From contig JAZKGE010000013.1 of NCBI GenBank assembly GCA_040386075.1, positions 62,001 through 126,000 of the forward strand: DNA of 64,000 nt, given 5' to 3'. Position numbers and translations under genes: made by a program. How positions within the stretch are numbered: position 1 is the first letter of the stretch; each line of letters begins with the position of its first letter. This document shows, piece after piece, positions 1-8,047 of the stretch. The stretch comes from UBA4416 sp040386075. GTDB lineage: Bacteria > Bacteroidota > Bacteroidia > B-17B0 > Aurantibacillaceae. The notes under the pieces were generated by a model. The model worked only from the letters and a program-made list of their open reading frames with translations, was not told the DNA's origin and did not search any database.

Positions 1-684
1 TTCAAAATTATTTATTCAGAGGATTTTACGATCACCGATGCCGAAAACAATCCCATACCAGTAAGGACAAAAAAGCCTGTGGTGGTTGCTCCGAAAACTG
101 TGAAACGCATTGGGCTATTGGCCGAGTCGCCAAGTAGTTTTAAATTGTATGACATTAAGATTGGACTTAAACAAATATATACGACCGGAAGTCCACTTAC
201 AATTTTAAAACCCAACGCATTTAATATACGTCTTGAAGGACTGGAGAATTCAAAAACGGGCGCGCTAGAGATAACCACTAAAAAATGTGCTGCAACACCC
301 AACGGTATGGTAAGAGCACATTTTAAGCTCAGTTATACCGGAACTAATTTCCTGGCAATTTATGGTTCAAAAGCCAAGTTGTTAACTCCCGATCGGAAAG
401 CCTATCCTAATATTGCCGCTAAATCCCAAATACTTTACTATCCTGAAAATACGGAAGCTAAAACTCTGTTTTTGGAATTTGACAATCGCACGCCTAATTT
501 TAATGGGCCAGTCTATGATCAGATAGTTTTTGAAAATGTATTTATAGAATACGAAAAGAAAAGCGACCAAAGACCTATTGATTTTCATGTATATAAAAAT
601 GGTATGGAAAAAGGTGAATCACCTAAAGAAAAAAACGACCCGAAAAACACAGAACAGAAGAATACTGAAATCACAGAAGATTAA
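1..684 (+). CDS. Hypothetical protein, 5' end outside window
   Basis: The frame is open from base 1, so the gene begins upstream of the window. A GTG at 79 is available as a start but need not be the real one. The visible 227 residues look like beta-rich secreted or envelope protein, followed by a very polar, Lys/Glu/Asn-rich tail of about 30 residues. I recognise no domain and no catalytic motif. The stop codon overlaps the stop of idi on the other strand by 4 bp, so the two genes converge. Real coding is supported by the length and by continuity to the edge. No function is assigned. Confidence 0.6.
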   Translation, partial: FKIIYSEDFTITDAENNPIPVRTKKPVVVAPKTVKRIGLLAESPSSFKLYDIKIGLKQIYTTGSPLTILKPNAFNIRLEGLENSKTGALEITTKKCAATPNGMVRAHFKLSYTGTNFLAIYGSKAKLLTPDRKAYPNIAAKSQILYYPENTEAKTLFLEFDNRTPNFNGPVYDQIVFENVFIEYEKKSDQRPIDFHVYKNGMEKGESPKEKNDPKNTEQKNTEITED

Positions 685-1184
685 AATACTTTCTCCAAAG
701 CAATTTTAAACCAGGATGTATATTTATGAGGATTGGACATAACATCTTTTTTGATCTCATCTATAGCCTGCCACTTATAATTTTCGACTTCTTCTTTATT
801 GACCATGGGAATCTGATTGGTTTGTCCTGTTAAAACATAATCGAATTCATGTTCTGTCAAACCGTTTTCGAAAGGTGTTCTATAAATAAAGTTGGTCTTG
901 ATCTGTAGATCACAACTCAGTCCCATTTCTTCAAACAACCTTCTGCTGGCTGCATCCTTAATAGTTTCATTGGGCCGAGGATGAGAGCAGCAGGTATTTG
1001 TCCATAAACCTGCACTATGGTATTTTGATAAAGCACGTTGTTGCAATAATAATTTTTTTTGATCGTTAAAAATAAAAATGGAGAAAGCGCGGTGTAACAT
1101 GCCTTTTTGGTGCGCCTCCTGTTTTTCCATAACACCAATGTCGTTATCCTGTTCGTCGACTAATATGACATATTCTTTTGACAT
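681..1184 (-). CDS. idi: Isopentenyl-diphosphate delta-isomerase, type 1
   Basis: This Nudix-fold enzyme interconverts IPP and DMAPP, the building blocks for the carotenoid genes next to it. From the chosen start (MSKEYV) it has 167 residues, close to the usual length of the type 1 family. Visible family marks are the catalytic-Cys block TNTCCSHPRPNE (Cys66), the Nudix-like helix RRLFEEMGL and the second acidic block EHEF (Glu111 and Glu113). Six more upstream codons are in frame, but they lie in a dispersed repeat, so the internal Met is preferred. It is the last gene of a minus-strand series crtI-crtB-idi, separated from crtB by about 76 bp. Confidence 0.9.
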   Translation of the reverse strand: MSKEYVILVDEQDNDIGVMEKQEAHQKGMLHRAFSIFIFNDQKKLLLQQRALSKYHSAGLWTNTCCSHPRPNETIKDAASRRLFEEMGLSCDLQIKTNFIYRTPFENGLTEHEFDYVLTGQTNQIPMVNKEEVENYKWQAIDEIKKDVMSNPHKYTSWFKIALEKVF

Positions 1185-1210
1185 TGAATTTCCAGAAATC
1201 ATAAAAACAT

Positions 1211-1245
1211 CCTCTGCCCTCTGGGCACCTTCCTCAAAGGAGGAA
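1211..1245. repeat. Small dispersed-type inverted repeats between crtB and idi
   Basis: Two short hairpins lie back to back: TGCCC/GGGCA (1215-1219 with 1223-1227) and TTCCTC/GAGGAA (1230-1235 with 1240-1245). The sequence differs in composition from the AT-rich surroundings and resembles the small GC-richer palindromes scattered between genes in many Bacteroidota. The hairpins are seen directly. That they form a multi-copy family is inference. Confidence 0.4.
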
Positions 1246-1260
1246 TTGTATACTATTGAA

Positions 1261-2097
1261 TTAAAGTAAATTTAAACTGTGACGAACATAAGAACTCGCA
1301 AACAAAGCCATTTTTTGAGTATTGGGAATACTGATACGTTCTTCCAAAATATTTTCGGGATGAAGGGATTGGATCTTATTTAGCAATTTACGGTAATAGA
1401 TGTACGCCACGTAAACGCCAAAGCGGGAATTTTTTGGTAGCAACTTAATTCCTTCCAAACCTTTATTGAAATCAATCTCAATATCATCTTCCAAAGCTTT
1501 CTTGGTTTCAGGATCCAGTTGAGATAACTCTACATTGGGGAAATATACACGGCCCATTCCTAAATAATCTGCATGAAGATCCCTTAAAAAATTGATCTTC
1601 TGAAAAGCTGAACCTAATGACATGGCAAAAGGAGTCAGTTCTTCATACATTTTTTGATCGCCTTTTACAAATACACGCAAGCACATCAATCCAACAACTT
1701 CTGCACTGCCCAAAATGTAATTTTTATAACCTTCTGCATCGTAAGCCTTCTTATCAAGATCCATTTCCATGCTTTTTAGAAATGTTTCGATAAGACCAAT
1801 ATCTATTTTATAATCATTAACTACTTTTTGAAAGCTATTCAAAACAGGATTTAAACTAATGCCCCGTTCAATAGCGCGGTAAGTTTCTAGTTTGAACTCG
1901 TCAAGTAACTCTTTTTTATTAAAATCATGGAATGTATCCACTATTTCATCTGCAAAACGAACAAAGCCATAAATACTATAAACAGGATCTCGGAACTCTT
2001 TATGCAAAAATCTGATACCTAACGAGAAAGAGGTACTATAATTATTAGTAACCATTTTACTGGTTTTAATACTTACTTTATCAAATAATTGTTTCAT
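1261..2097 (-). CDS. crtB: Phytoene synthase (squalene/phytoene synthase family)
   Basis: It joins two geranylgeranyl diphosphates to give phytoene, the first committed carotenoid step. The 278 residues fit the family. The two Asp-rich metal-diphosphate motifs are present: DEIVD at residues 50-54 and RDLHADYLGMG around residues 172-182 (Asp173 and Asp177). The family N-terminal pattern YSTSFSLG is also clear. It lies 75 bp downstream of crtI on the same strand and is followed by idi, which gives a compact precursor-to-lycopene unit. No signal peptide or membrane helix is expected; the enzyme is cytoplasmic or membrane-associated. Confidence 0.93.
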   Translation of the reverse strand: MKQLFDKVSIKTSKMVTNNYSTSFSLGIRFLHKEFRDPVYSIYGFVRFADEIVDTFHDFNKKELLDEFKLETYRAIERGISLNPVLNSFQKVVNDYKIDIGLIETFLKSMEMDLDKKAYDAEGYKNYILGSAEVVGLMCLRVFVKGDQKMYEELTPFAMSLGSAFQKINFLRDLHADYLGMGRVYFPNVELSQLDPETKKALEDDIEIDFNKGLEGIKLLPKNSRFGVYVAYIYYRKLLNKIQSLHPENILEERISIPNTQKMALFASSYVRHSLNLL

Positions 2098-2172
2098 CTG
2101 TTTTTACTGAACGTGCTAAGATAATAAAATTATATGAGTTAACATTCCAATCAGTCAAAATCCCTGTTTTGT

Positions 2173-3657
2173 TTAACGTTTGTTGGATTTTGAAAAATAT
2201 TTCAAAACCTGTTCGGCAGCTAACTTGCCTGATATCAGGCTTGGAGGAACGCCCGGGCCCGGAACTGTTAATTGTCCGGTATAAAACAAATTTTTAACTT
2301 TTTTATTGATTAACTTAGGTTTTAATATGGCTGTCTGACTTAAAGTATTTGCCAAACCATAAGCATTTCCTTTAAAGGAATTATATTCTTTGATAAAATC
2401 ACTTGTTGCAAAATCCTTTCTGAAAACAATATCATTTTTAAAAGCCATTCCGATGTGTTTTTCGATACGCGAAATCACCATCTTAAAATACAATTCATTT
2501 GTTTTAACATCATCTTTCAGATCAGGGGCAATTGGAATTAGAATAAATAAATTTTCTTTTCCATGTGGCGCTACGCATTTATCGGTTTTTGATGGGCAAC
2601 TCACATAAAATAAAGGTTTTGTTGGCCATTTGGGGTCAGTATATATTTCCTGGGCATGCGCATTAAAATCTTCATCAAAAAACAAATTATGATGTAGCAA
2701 GTTTGGTAATTGTTTATTAACACCTACATAAAATATCAAGCTGGATGGTGCCATTTTTCGTGTGTTCCAATACGCCGAAGAATAATTTCTGTATTCTTCA
2801 TCCAGTAATTTTTGTTCCGTAAAATGGTAATCAGCGCTTGACACAACAACATCCATTCTACTTTTTGCATTTTTACATAATACGGATGTTACCAGTTTAT
2901 CCTCCACTTCTATTTTCGCCACATCGGCAGTCAATTCAAATTTTACGCCCAGTTCAATAGCTAGTTTGTGCATTCCTTCCACAATTTTCACCATTCCTCC
3001 TTTTGGATACCAGGTTCCTCCTACCATATCCGCATAATTCATCAGGCTGTATAAAGCCGGTGTATTTTGAGGCAAGGCGCCTAAAAACAAAACAGGAAAC
3101 TCCAACAGTTGAATTATTTTGGTATTGGAAAATGATTTTCGAATATGTGACGAGATAGATTGAAAAACATCCAGCTTAAAAATACCGGCTAAAAAGCGTG
3201 CATCCATAAACTCCATTAATGACAAACCTGGTTTATAAACCAGATCATGCATCCCTACCTGGTACTTATACTGCGCTTCCTTTAAAAATAGCTTTAATTT
3301 TTCTGCACTTCCTTTTTCCAGATGTTCAAACATCGCATAAAGCTCATTTATATCGCTTGGTATTTCCAAAGGGCCATCTTTATAAAAAACCTGGTATGAA
3401 GGTGATAACCGTTCCAGTTCATAATAATCAGAAACTTTTTTACCGAAATCAGCAAAGAATTTCTCAAAAATATCCGGCATCCAATACCAGCTTGGCCCCA
3501 TGTCGTATACAAAACCATCCTGTTCAAATTGTCTTGCCCTGCCGCCTACTCTGTCATGCTTTTCAAGAACAGTTACATCGCAGCCCGCTTTAGCCAAATA
3601 ACAAGCTGTTGCCATACCAGAAAATCCTGAACCTATGATCGTAACTTTTTTAGACAT
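2173..3657 (-). CDS. crtI: Phytoene desaturase
   Basis: This FAD-dependent desaturase converts phytoene towards lycopene. The N-terminus carries the dinucleotide-binding glycine pattern IGSGFSGMATACYLAKAG, then EKHDRVGGRA and the substrate-side motif DMGPSWYWMP. The C-terminus has the CrtI signature PGPGVPPSLISGKLAAEQV. Length (494 residues) is normal. It is the first gene of the minus-strand crtI-crtB-idi series and is divergent from the second desaturase, with 75 bp between the two start codons. Adjacency to crtB is why this copy, rather than the divergent one, is called CrtI. The exact number of desaturations cannot be told from sequence. Confidence 0.9.
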   Translation of the reverse strand: MSKKVTIIGSGFSGMATACYLAKAGCDVTVLEKHDRVGGRARQFEQDGFVYDMGPSWYWMPDIFEKFFADFGKKVSDYYELERLSPSYQVFYKDGPLEIPSDINELYAMFEHLEKGSAEKLKLFLKEAQYKYQVGMHDLVYKPGLSLMEFMDARFLAGIFKLDVFQSISSHIRKSFSNTKIIQLLEFPVLFLGALPQNTPALYSLMNYADMVGGTWYPKGGMVKIVEGMHKLAIELGVKFELTADVAKIEVEDKLVTSVLCKNAKSRMDVVVSSADYHFTEQKLLDEEYRNYSSAYWNTRKMAPSSLIFYVGVNKQLPNLLHHNLFFDEDFNAHAQEIYTDPKWPTKPLFYVSCPSKTDKCVAPHGKENLFILIPIAPDLKDDVKTNELYFKMVISRIEKHIGMAFKNDIVFRKDFATSDFIKEYNSFKGNAYGLANTLSQTAILKPKLINKKVKNLFYTGQLTVPGPGVPPSLISGKLAAEQVLKYFSKSNKR

Positions 3658-3688
3658 GTGTACTATAAAAAAACTGTAAAATAATGTT

Positions 3689-3696
3689 TAAACTTA
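3689..3696 (-). promoter_or_regulatory. Candidate -7 box for crtI
   Basis: Minus strand reads TAAGTTTA, seven of eight matches to the Bacteroidota -7 consensus TAnnTTTG. A TTTC lies about 20 nt upstream, near the expected -33 position. It sits in the short divergent crtI/crtD interval, about 30 bp before the crtI start. Pattern match only. Confidence 0.35.
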
Positions 3697-3732
3697 CGGA
3701 ATATTTAGGAAAGCAGAAATTTCAATAATCTC

Positions 3733-5199
3733 ATGCAAAAGCACATCGTCATTATAGGTTCAGGAGTAGCAGGATTAGCTGCTGCTGTAAGACTTGGTGC
3801 AGCAGGTTTTAATATAACCGTAGTGGAAGCCAATGACTATGTTGGCGGAAAATTAACAGCTCAACAATTAGGAAAGTACCGGTTTGACATGGGACCTTCT
3901 GTTTTCACATTACCTTATTTAATTGAAGACCTAACCAAAATAAGTAAACAGGATCTGAAATTTGAGTACCTGAGTTTAGATAAGATCTGTAATTATTTTT
4001 ATGAAGACGGTACCCGGTTAATTGCTTACACGGATAAAGAAAAATTTGCAACTGAGGTTGCGAATAAATTGGGTGAAAGCAAAGAATCCGTTTTTGAACA
4101 ATTGAAATACAGTGCTACCGCATATGAATTAACTGCTGACCTTTTCATGCAACAGTCCTTGCATAAATTATCTAATTTTTTGAATTTAAAAACTGCAAAG
4201 GCCATTTTAAATATTGGGAAATTAAAAATGGGAAAGACCATGAATGAGGTTAATACAAATCGTTTTAAAAATCTAAAAACGGTACAACTCTTTAATCGTT
4301 TTGCAACGTATAATGGATCAGATCCATATCAGGCTCCAGCCATCATTAATATCATTGCGCATTTAGAACACAACATTGGTGCATTTGCACCCAAAGGTGG
4401 CATGCACGATATTACCATGCATTTATATAATTTAAGTATAAAACTTGGAGTAGAATATAAAATGAATACACGTGTTGTACAGATACAAACAGAAAATGAT
4501 ACGGCAGTTGGAGTTATAACCTCTACGGGAAATATCAAAGCAGATATTGTGGTGAGTGATGCCGATATTAAACACGTGTATACTAAACTCCTTGATAAGA
4601 AATATTATCCTACGAAGATCCTGGAGCAAGAAAAATCTTTATCAGCGTTGATATTTTATTGGGGAATAAAAAAAGAATTCAAAGAGCTTGGTTTACACAA
4701 TATTTTATTCAGCGATAATGGTGAAGAAGAATTTAAAGTAGTGTTTGGAGAACAAAAGCCATATCATGATCCAACTACATACATTAACATTACTTCTAAA
4801 GTTACGCCCGGTGATGCGCCGGAAGGTTGCGAAAATTGGTTTGTAATGATCAATGTGCCGCACAATACATCAGGTGGGCCTGTGAAGTATGTTCAGGAGA
4901 TGCGAAAACATATTATTGCCAAGATCAATCGTGTTTTAAAAACAGACATTGAACAATATATTGAAGTTGAAGATATGCTGGATCCTTACCTGATAGAACA
5001 ACGTACAAGCTCTTCGGGAGGTTCGCTTTACGGCAATTCATCCAATAATAAATATGCGGCGTTTTTACGGCATGCCAATAACAGCAGTAGAATTAAGAAC
5101 ATGTACTTTTGTGGAGGCAGCGTACATCCGGGTGGTGGAATTCCTTTAGGATTATTAAGCGCTAAGATTGTTAGTGAAATGATCTCTGCCAAAAAATGA
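3733..5199 (+). CDS. crtD: CrtI-family carotenoid desaturase, probably CrtD
   Basis: This is a second FAD-dependent amine-oxidase-fold desaturase of 488 residues. It has IGSGVAGLAAAVRLGAAG at the N-terminus, then EANDYVGGK and DMGPSVFTLP, and the C-terminal family pattern HPGGGIPLGLLSAKIV. In carotenoid-producing Bacteroidota a CrtI plus a CrtD (1-hydroxycarotenoid 3,4-desaturase) are commonly encoded together for monocyclic carotenoids such as saproxanthin or flexixanthin. That assignment is inferred from the pair and from the divergent placement. The cyclase, hydratase and hydroxylase that would complete such a pathway are not in this window. It could instead be another carotenoid desaturase or isomerase. 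Confidence 0.75.
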   Translation: MQKHIVIIGSGVAGLAAAVRLGAAGFNITVVEANDYVGGKLTAQQLGKYRFDMGPSVFTLPYLIEDLTKISKQDLKFEYLSLDKICNYFYEDGTRLIAYTDKEKFATEVANKLGESKESVFEQLKYSATAYELTADLFMQQSLHKLSNFLNLKTAKAILNIGKLKMGKTMNEVNTNRFKNLKTVQLFNRFATYNGSDPYQAPAIINIIAHLEHNIGAFAPKGGMHDITMHLYNLSIKLGVEYKMNTRVVQIQTENDTAVGVITSTGNIKADIVVSDADIKHVYTKLLDKKYYPTKILEQEKSLSALIFYWGIKKEFKELGLHNILFSDNGEEEFKVVFGEQKPYHDPTTYINITSKVTPGDAPEGCENWFVMINVPHNTSGGPVKYVQEMRKHIIAKINRVLKTDIEQYIEVEDMLDPYLIEQRTSSSGGSLYGNSSNNKYAAFLRHANNSSRIKNMYFCGGSVHPGGGIPLGLLSAKIVSEMISAKK

Positions 5200-5202
5200 T
5201 GT

Positions 5203-7122
5203 TTAAATACGTATTCCTAAAATACAAACATCATCTATCTGTTCCAGGTTTCCTTTCCAGTCGGTAAACAATTTATCCAGGCGTCTATCCTGTTCCACCA
5301 AAGGTAACTGATGAATGGCCATTAAACTTTCGTTAAGTTGTTTGCGCTTAAATTTTTTACCTTTTGGGCCACCAAACTGATCAGCAAAGCCATCTGTGTA
5401 AAAATACAACAGGTCATTTTTGGAGTGATCAATTGTATATAAATTAAATGAAGGCATTTGCTCATATTGTCCAACAGGCATTTTATCCTTTGGAAGTTCT
5501 ACAAACTTACTTGCCGAATTACTCTCTGAGATCAAAACGGGGCCGCTATTTGCAGCAGCATAAACCAATTCACCTGTACTGCAATTTAACCTTAAAAGTG
5601 TACCATCAAAACCATCACTTTGCCCTTCCTTGCTAACACTACCTATCAAGCGGTCACGTACGTAATTAAAAACAAGATTAGGCTCTGTAATGTTTTTTTC
5701 ATTGATAGCTTCGCTTAAAAAAGCAACATTCAATAAGCTGATAAATGCCCCTGGAACACCGTGCCCTGTACTATCACATACAGCCAAATAAAAATAATTG
5801 TCCTTTTGTGTAGCCCAATAAAAATCACCGCTCACAATATCTTTAGGTTTGAACAAAATAAAACTATCCTTTACAAAACCATCAAGGAAATCTTTATTGG
5901 CCAATACTGTATTTTGTATGCGTTTGGCATAGTTAATACTGTCAATGATCTCCTTTTGAGTAAGCTCAACCTTTTCTTTTTGAATAATCAACTGGTTTTT
6001 ATATTCATTCAGCTCCACATATGACTTTTGTTTGGAACGGTAACGATTAACCGATAATATCAACACGATGATAAAAAACACGGATGATACAATCAAACCC
6101 CAAGTAATCGCTTGTTTGGACTTTAGTTGTTTTTCTGCTTCCAATTTTTGGATCGTAAAAAGTGCTTTGGCATTTTCTCTGTCAAATTCACTTTTTTGAT
6201 CTGACATTTCAATTTTAAGTTGGGTATTAACGATGGTATCCTTTCCCTGGTAATAGCGCTTCATGTAAATATTTGCTTGCTTATAATCCCCAATCTCCTC
6301 AAAATATTTACTGTAAATAAGTGATATTTCATAAATATCTGCTTTAGAGCCCAGCGATATCGCAAGGTTCATCCCAAGATCAAGGTATTTTTTACAATTA
6401 ACAAAGTCTTTCCATTTTAAATAAGTATCAGCAATGTTTTGATAAGGTATGATCAGGTTAGCTTCCTCATTTGCTAATTTAAAATTCTGTATTTCCAACT
6501 CGTAAAATTTAACGGCCTCTTTATAGTTACCTTTGCGGTCGGCCTCGGTTCCATAAACATCATAACAGAGTGCGAGACCTGAATAATTGTTTATTTTTTT
6601 ATAATTTACAGATGCCTTCTCTACATAGTAAGAAACAGAATCCCACATGTTCATTTCTGAGTATGGCATTGTGAGGTTATAATAAGTATTAGCAACCTGT
6701 AATATATCATTTCTCTTAATTAAGATCGAAAGAGCCTTTTTAAACATTTGAATGGCTGATTCATAGTTTCCGGCAGCTACATAGATGTTAGCCATATTAA
6801 TATGACTATAGGCAATAAGCGTTGTATCATTATTTTCAGTGGCCAGTCTAAGAGATCTTTTTGTAACTGCAAACGACGAATCCAGCATATTTAGTTTCTC
6901 ATAGTGGTTGTCGTAGATCACATTCAAACTTATAATATCTTCGTAAGAGGTAGCTTTGGTTTGATTTTCCATCGCCATTTTAGCATAATAAAAACTGAGA
7001 TTCCAATCTCTATCTTCGTACTTATTAGCAGAATCAAATAGATTATCGAATTTAGACTTTTTCTGTGCCGCTGAAAAAAGGCAAGAGAAAACCAAAAAAA
7101 CAATAATAAAATTCCTGAACAT
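5203..7122 (-). CDS. TPR membrane sensor with SpoIIE/PP2C-type phosphatase output
   Basis: Predicted Ser/Thr phosphatase of 639 residues. A signal peptide (about residues 1-19) is followed by tetratricopeptide repeats to about residue 300, a membrane helix near 339-360, a coiled coil ending in EIIDSINYAKRIQNT, and a PP2C/SpoIIE domain from about 420. The metal-binding blocks are intact: SGDFYW (Asp433), VCDSTGHGVPG (Asp450), YTDGFADQFGG and DDVCI near the end. The TPR part should face the periplasm and the phosphatase the cytoplasm. It is one of five such proteins here. It converges on crtD with 3 bp between. The partner phosphoprotein is unknown; anti-sigma-antagonist dephosphorylation is the known role of SpoIIE relatives. 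Confidence 0.85.
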   Translation of the reverse strand: MFRNFIIVFLVFSCLFSAAQKKSKFDNLFDSANKYEDRDWNLSFYYAKMAMENQTKATSYEDIISLNVIYDNHYEKLNMLDSSFAVTKRSLRLATENNDTTLIAYSHINMANIYVAAGNYESAIQMFKKALSILIKRNDILQVANTYYNLTMPYSEMNMWDSVSYYVEKASVNYKKINNYSGLALCYDVYGTEADRKGNYKEAVKFYELEIQNFKLANEEANLIIPYQNIADTYLKWKDFVNCKKYLDLGMNLAISLGSKADIYEISLIYSKYFEEIGDYKQANIYMKRYYQGKDTIVNTQLKIEMSDQKSEFDRENAKALFTIQKLEAEKQLKSKQAITWGLIVSSVFFIIVLILSVNRYRSKQKSYVELNEYKNQLIIQKEKVELTQKEIIDSINYAKRIQNTVLANKDFLDGFVKDSFILFKPKDIVSGDFYWATQKDNYFYLAVCDSTGHGVPGAFISLLNVAFLSEAINEKNITEPNLVFNYVRDRLIGSVSKEGQSDGFDGTLLRLNCSTGELVYAAANSGPVLISESNSASKFVELPKDKMPVGQYEQMPSFNLYTIDHSKNDLLYFYTDGFADQFGGPKGKKFKRKQLNESLMAIHQLPLVEQDRRLDKLFTDWKGNLEQIDDVCILGIRI

Positions 7123-7138
7123 AAATTTGGCGTTTCAC

Positions 7139-7146
7139 CAAATATA
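7139..7146 (-). promoter_or_regulatory. Candidate promoter of the 639-residue phosphatase gene
   Basis: Minus strand reads TATATTTG, a full match to TAnnTTTG. A TTTAG lies about 19 nt upstream, near the -33 position. It would start transcription only about 10 nt before the ATG at 7122, giving a very short leader. Pattern match, not shown experimentally. Confidence 0.45.
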
Positions 7147-7355
7147 ATGGTTTTAAAACTTAATTCTAAAGAATTATGTAAAGAAAATGCGGCATTTGAT
7201 ACACATTATTTCCTCAATTATCTACATAAAATAGCCTATCTATAAAGGTTGTACCGTTATTTTTCGATATACAGTGAGTAAAGCCGATAAAATCATACAT
7301 GGTATAATATTTTCAAAAAGCACAGTAATGGCACCTATGCTAAAAGCCAGAACAA

Positions 7356-8036
7356 ATGAAAACACTAAAAATAGTTGTATTGTTATTTGCATTTCAATTA
7401 ACAGCGACAGCACAAGAAAACGAAGCACCGCCGTCTTCCAAAAGAGATCGGGATAACATCTCATCCAGAGAAGCCAAGCGAAAATTTGTATTTGGTTTAA
7501 AAGCGGGTTTAAATAACTCTAACGTATATGATACACAAGGTTTGAACTTTGTAGCAAACCCTAAAACAGGATTTGCAGGGGGCATATTTGCTGCTCTTCC
7601 AATTGGCGGCTTTATAGGTTTACAGCCTGAAGTACTGATCTCACAAAAAGGTTTCGTTGGAAGCGGAACAGTGAATAACGAAAAATATACTTTGAACAGA
7701 ACCACAACCTTTTTAGACATCCCTTTACAATTACAAATTAAACCAGTAAGATTTTTCTCGTTATTAGCAGGTATTCAATATTCTTACTTACTAAATCAAA
7801 ACGACGAATATGTTTTTGATAATAGTAGCATAGATCATAACCAGCAATTTGATAACAGTAATATTCAAAAGAATTTGTTAGCAGCAGTGGGTGGTTTTGA
7901 TATTAATATAAGGCATCTGGTTCTTTCGGGTAGAACAGGGTTCGACTTACAATATAACAACGGTGACGGAAGCTCTACAAACCCGCGTTATAAAAATGTA
8001 TGGTTACAGGGAACTATCGGTTACAGATTTTATTAG
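7356..8036 (+). CDS. Outer-membrane beta-barrel (PorT-like) protein
   Basis: 226 residues. A clear signal peptide (MKTLKIVVLLFAFQLTATAQ) is followed by a charged linker and then alternating amphipathic strands with glycine-rich turns, starting at VFGLKAGLNNSNVYD and ending in WLQGTIGYRFY, where the last residue is aromatic as in outer-membrane barrels. This is the pattern of the small porin-family barrel proteins of Bacteroidota (PF13568-like). Specific cargo or ligand is unknown. It sits between two convergent or divergent PP2C sensor genes, with only 11 bp to the stop of the one at 8048. The 233 bp upstream holds no other gene and has room for a promoter, though I saw no strong box. Confidence 0.75.
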   Translation: MKTLKIVVLLFAFQLTATAQENEAPPSSKRDRDNISSREAKRKFVFGLKAGLNNSNVYDTQGLNFVANPKTGFAGGIFAALPIGGFIGLQPEVLISQKGFVGSGTVNNEKYTLNRTTTFLDIPLQLQIKPVRFFSLLAGIQYSYLLNQNDEYVFDNSSIDHNQQFDNSNIQKNLLAAVGGFDINIRHLVLSGRTGFDLQYNNGDGSSTNPRYKNVWLQGTIGYRFY

Positions 8037-8047
8037 TATAGTTTGGT

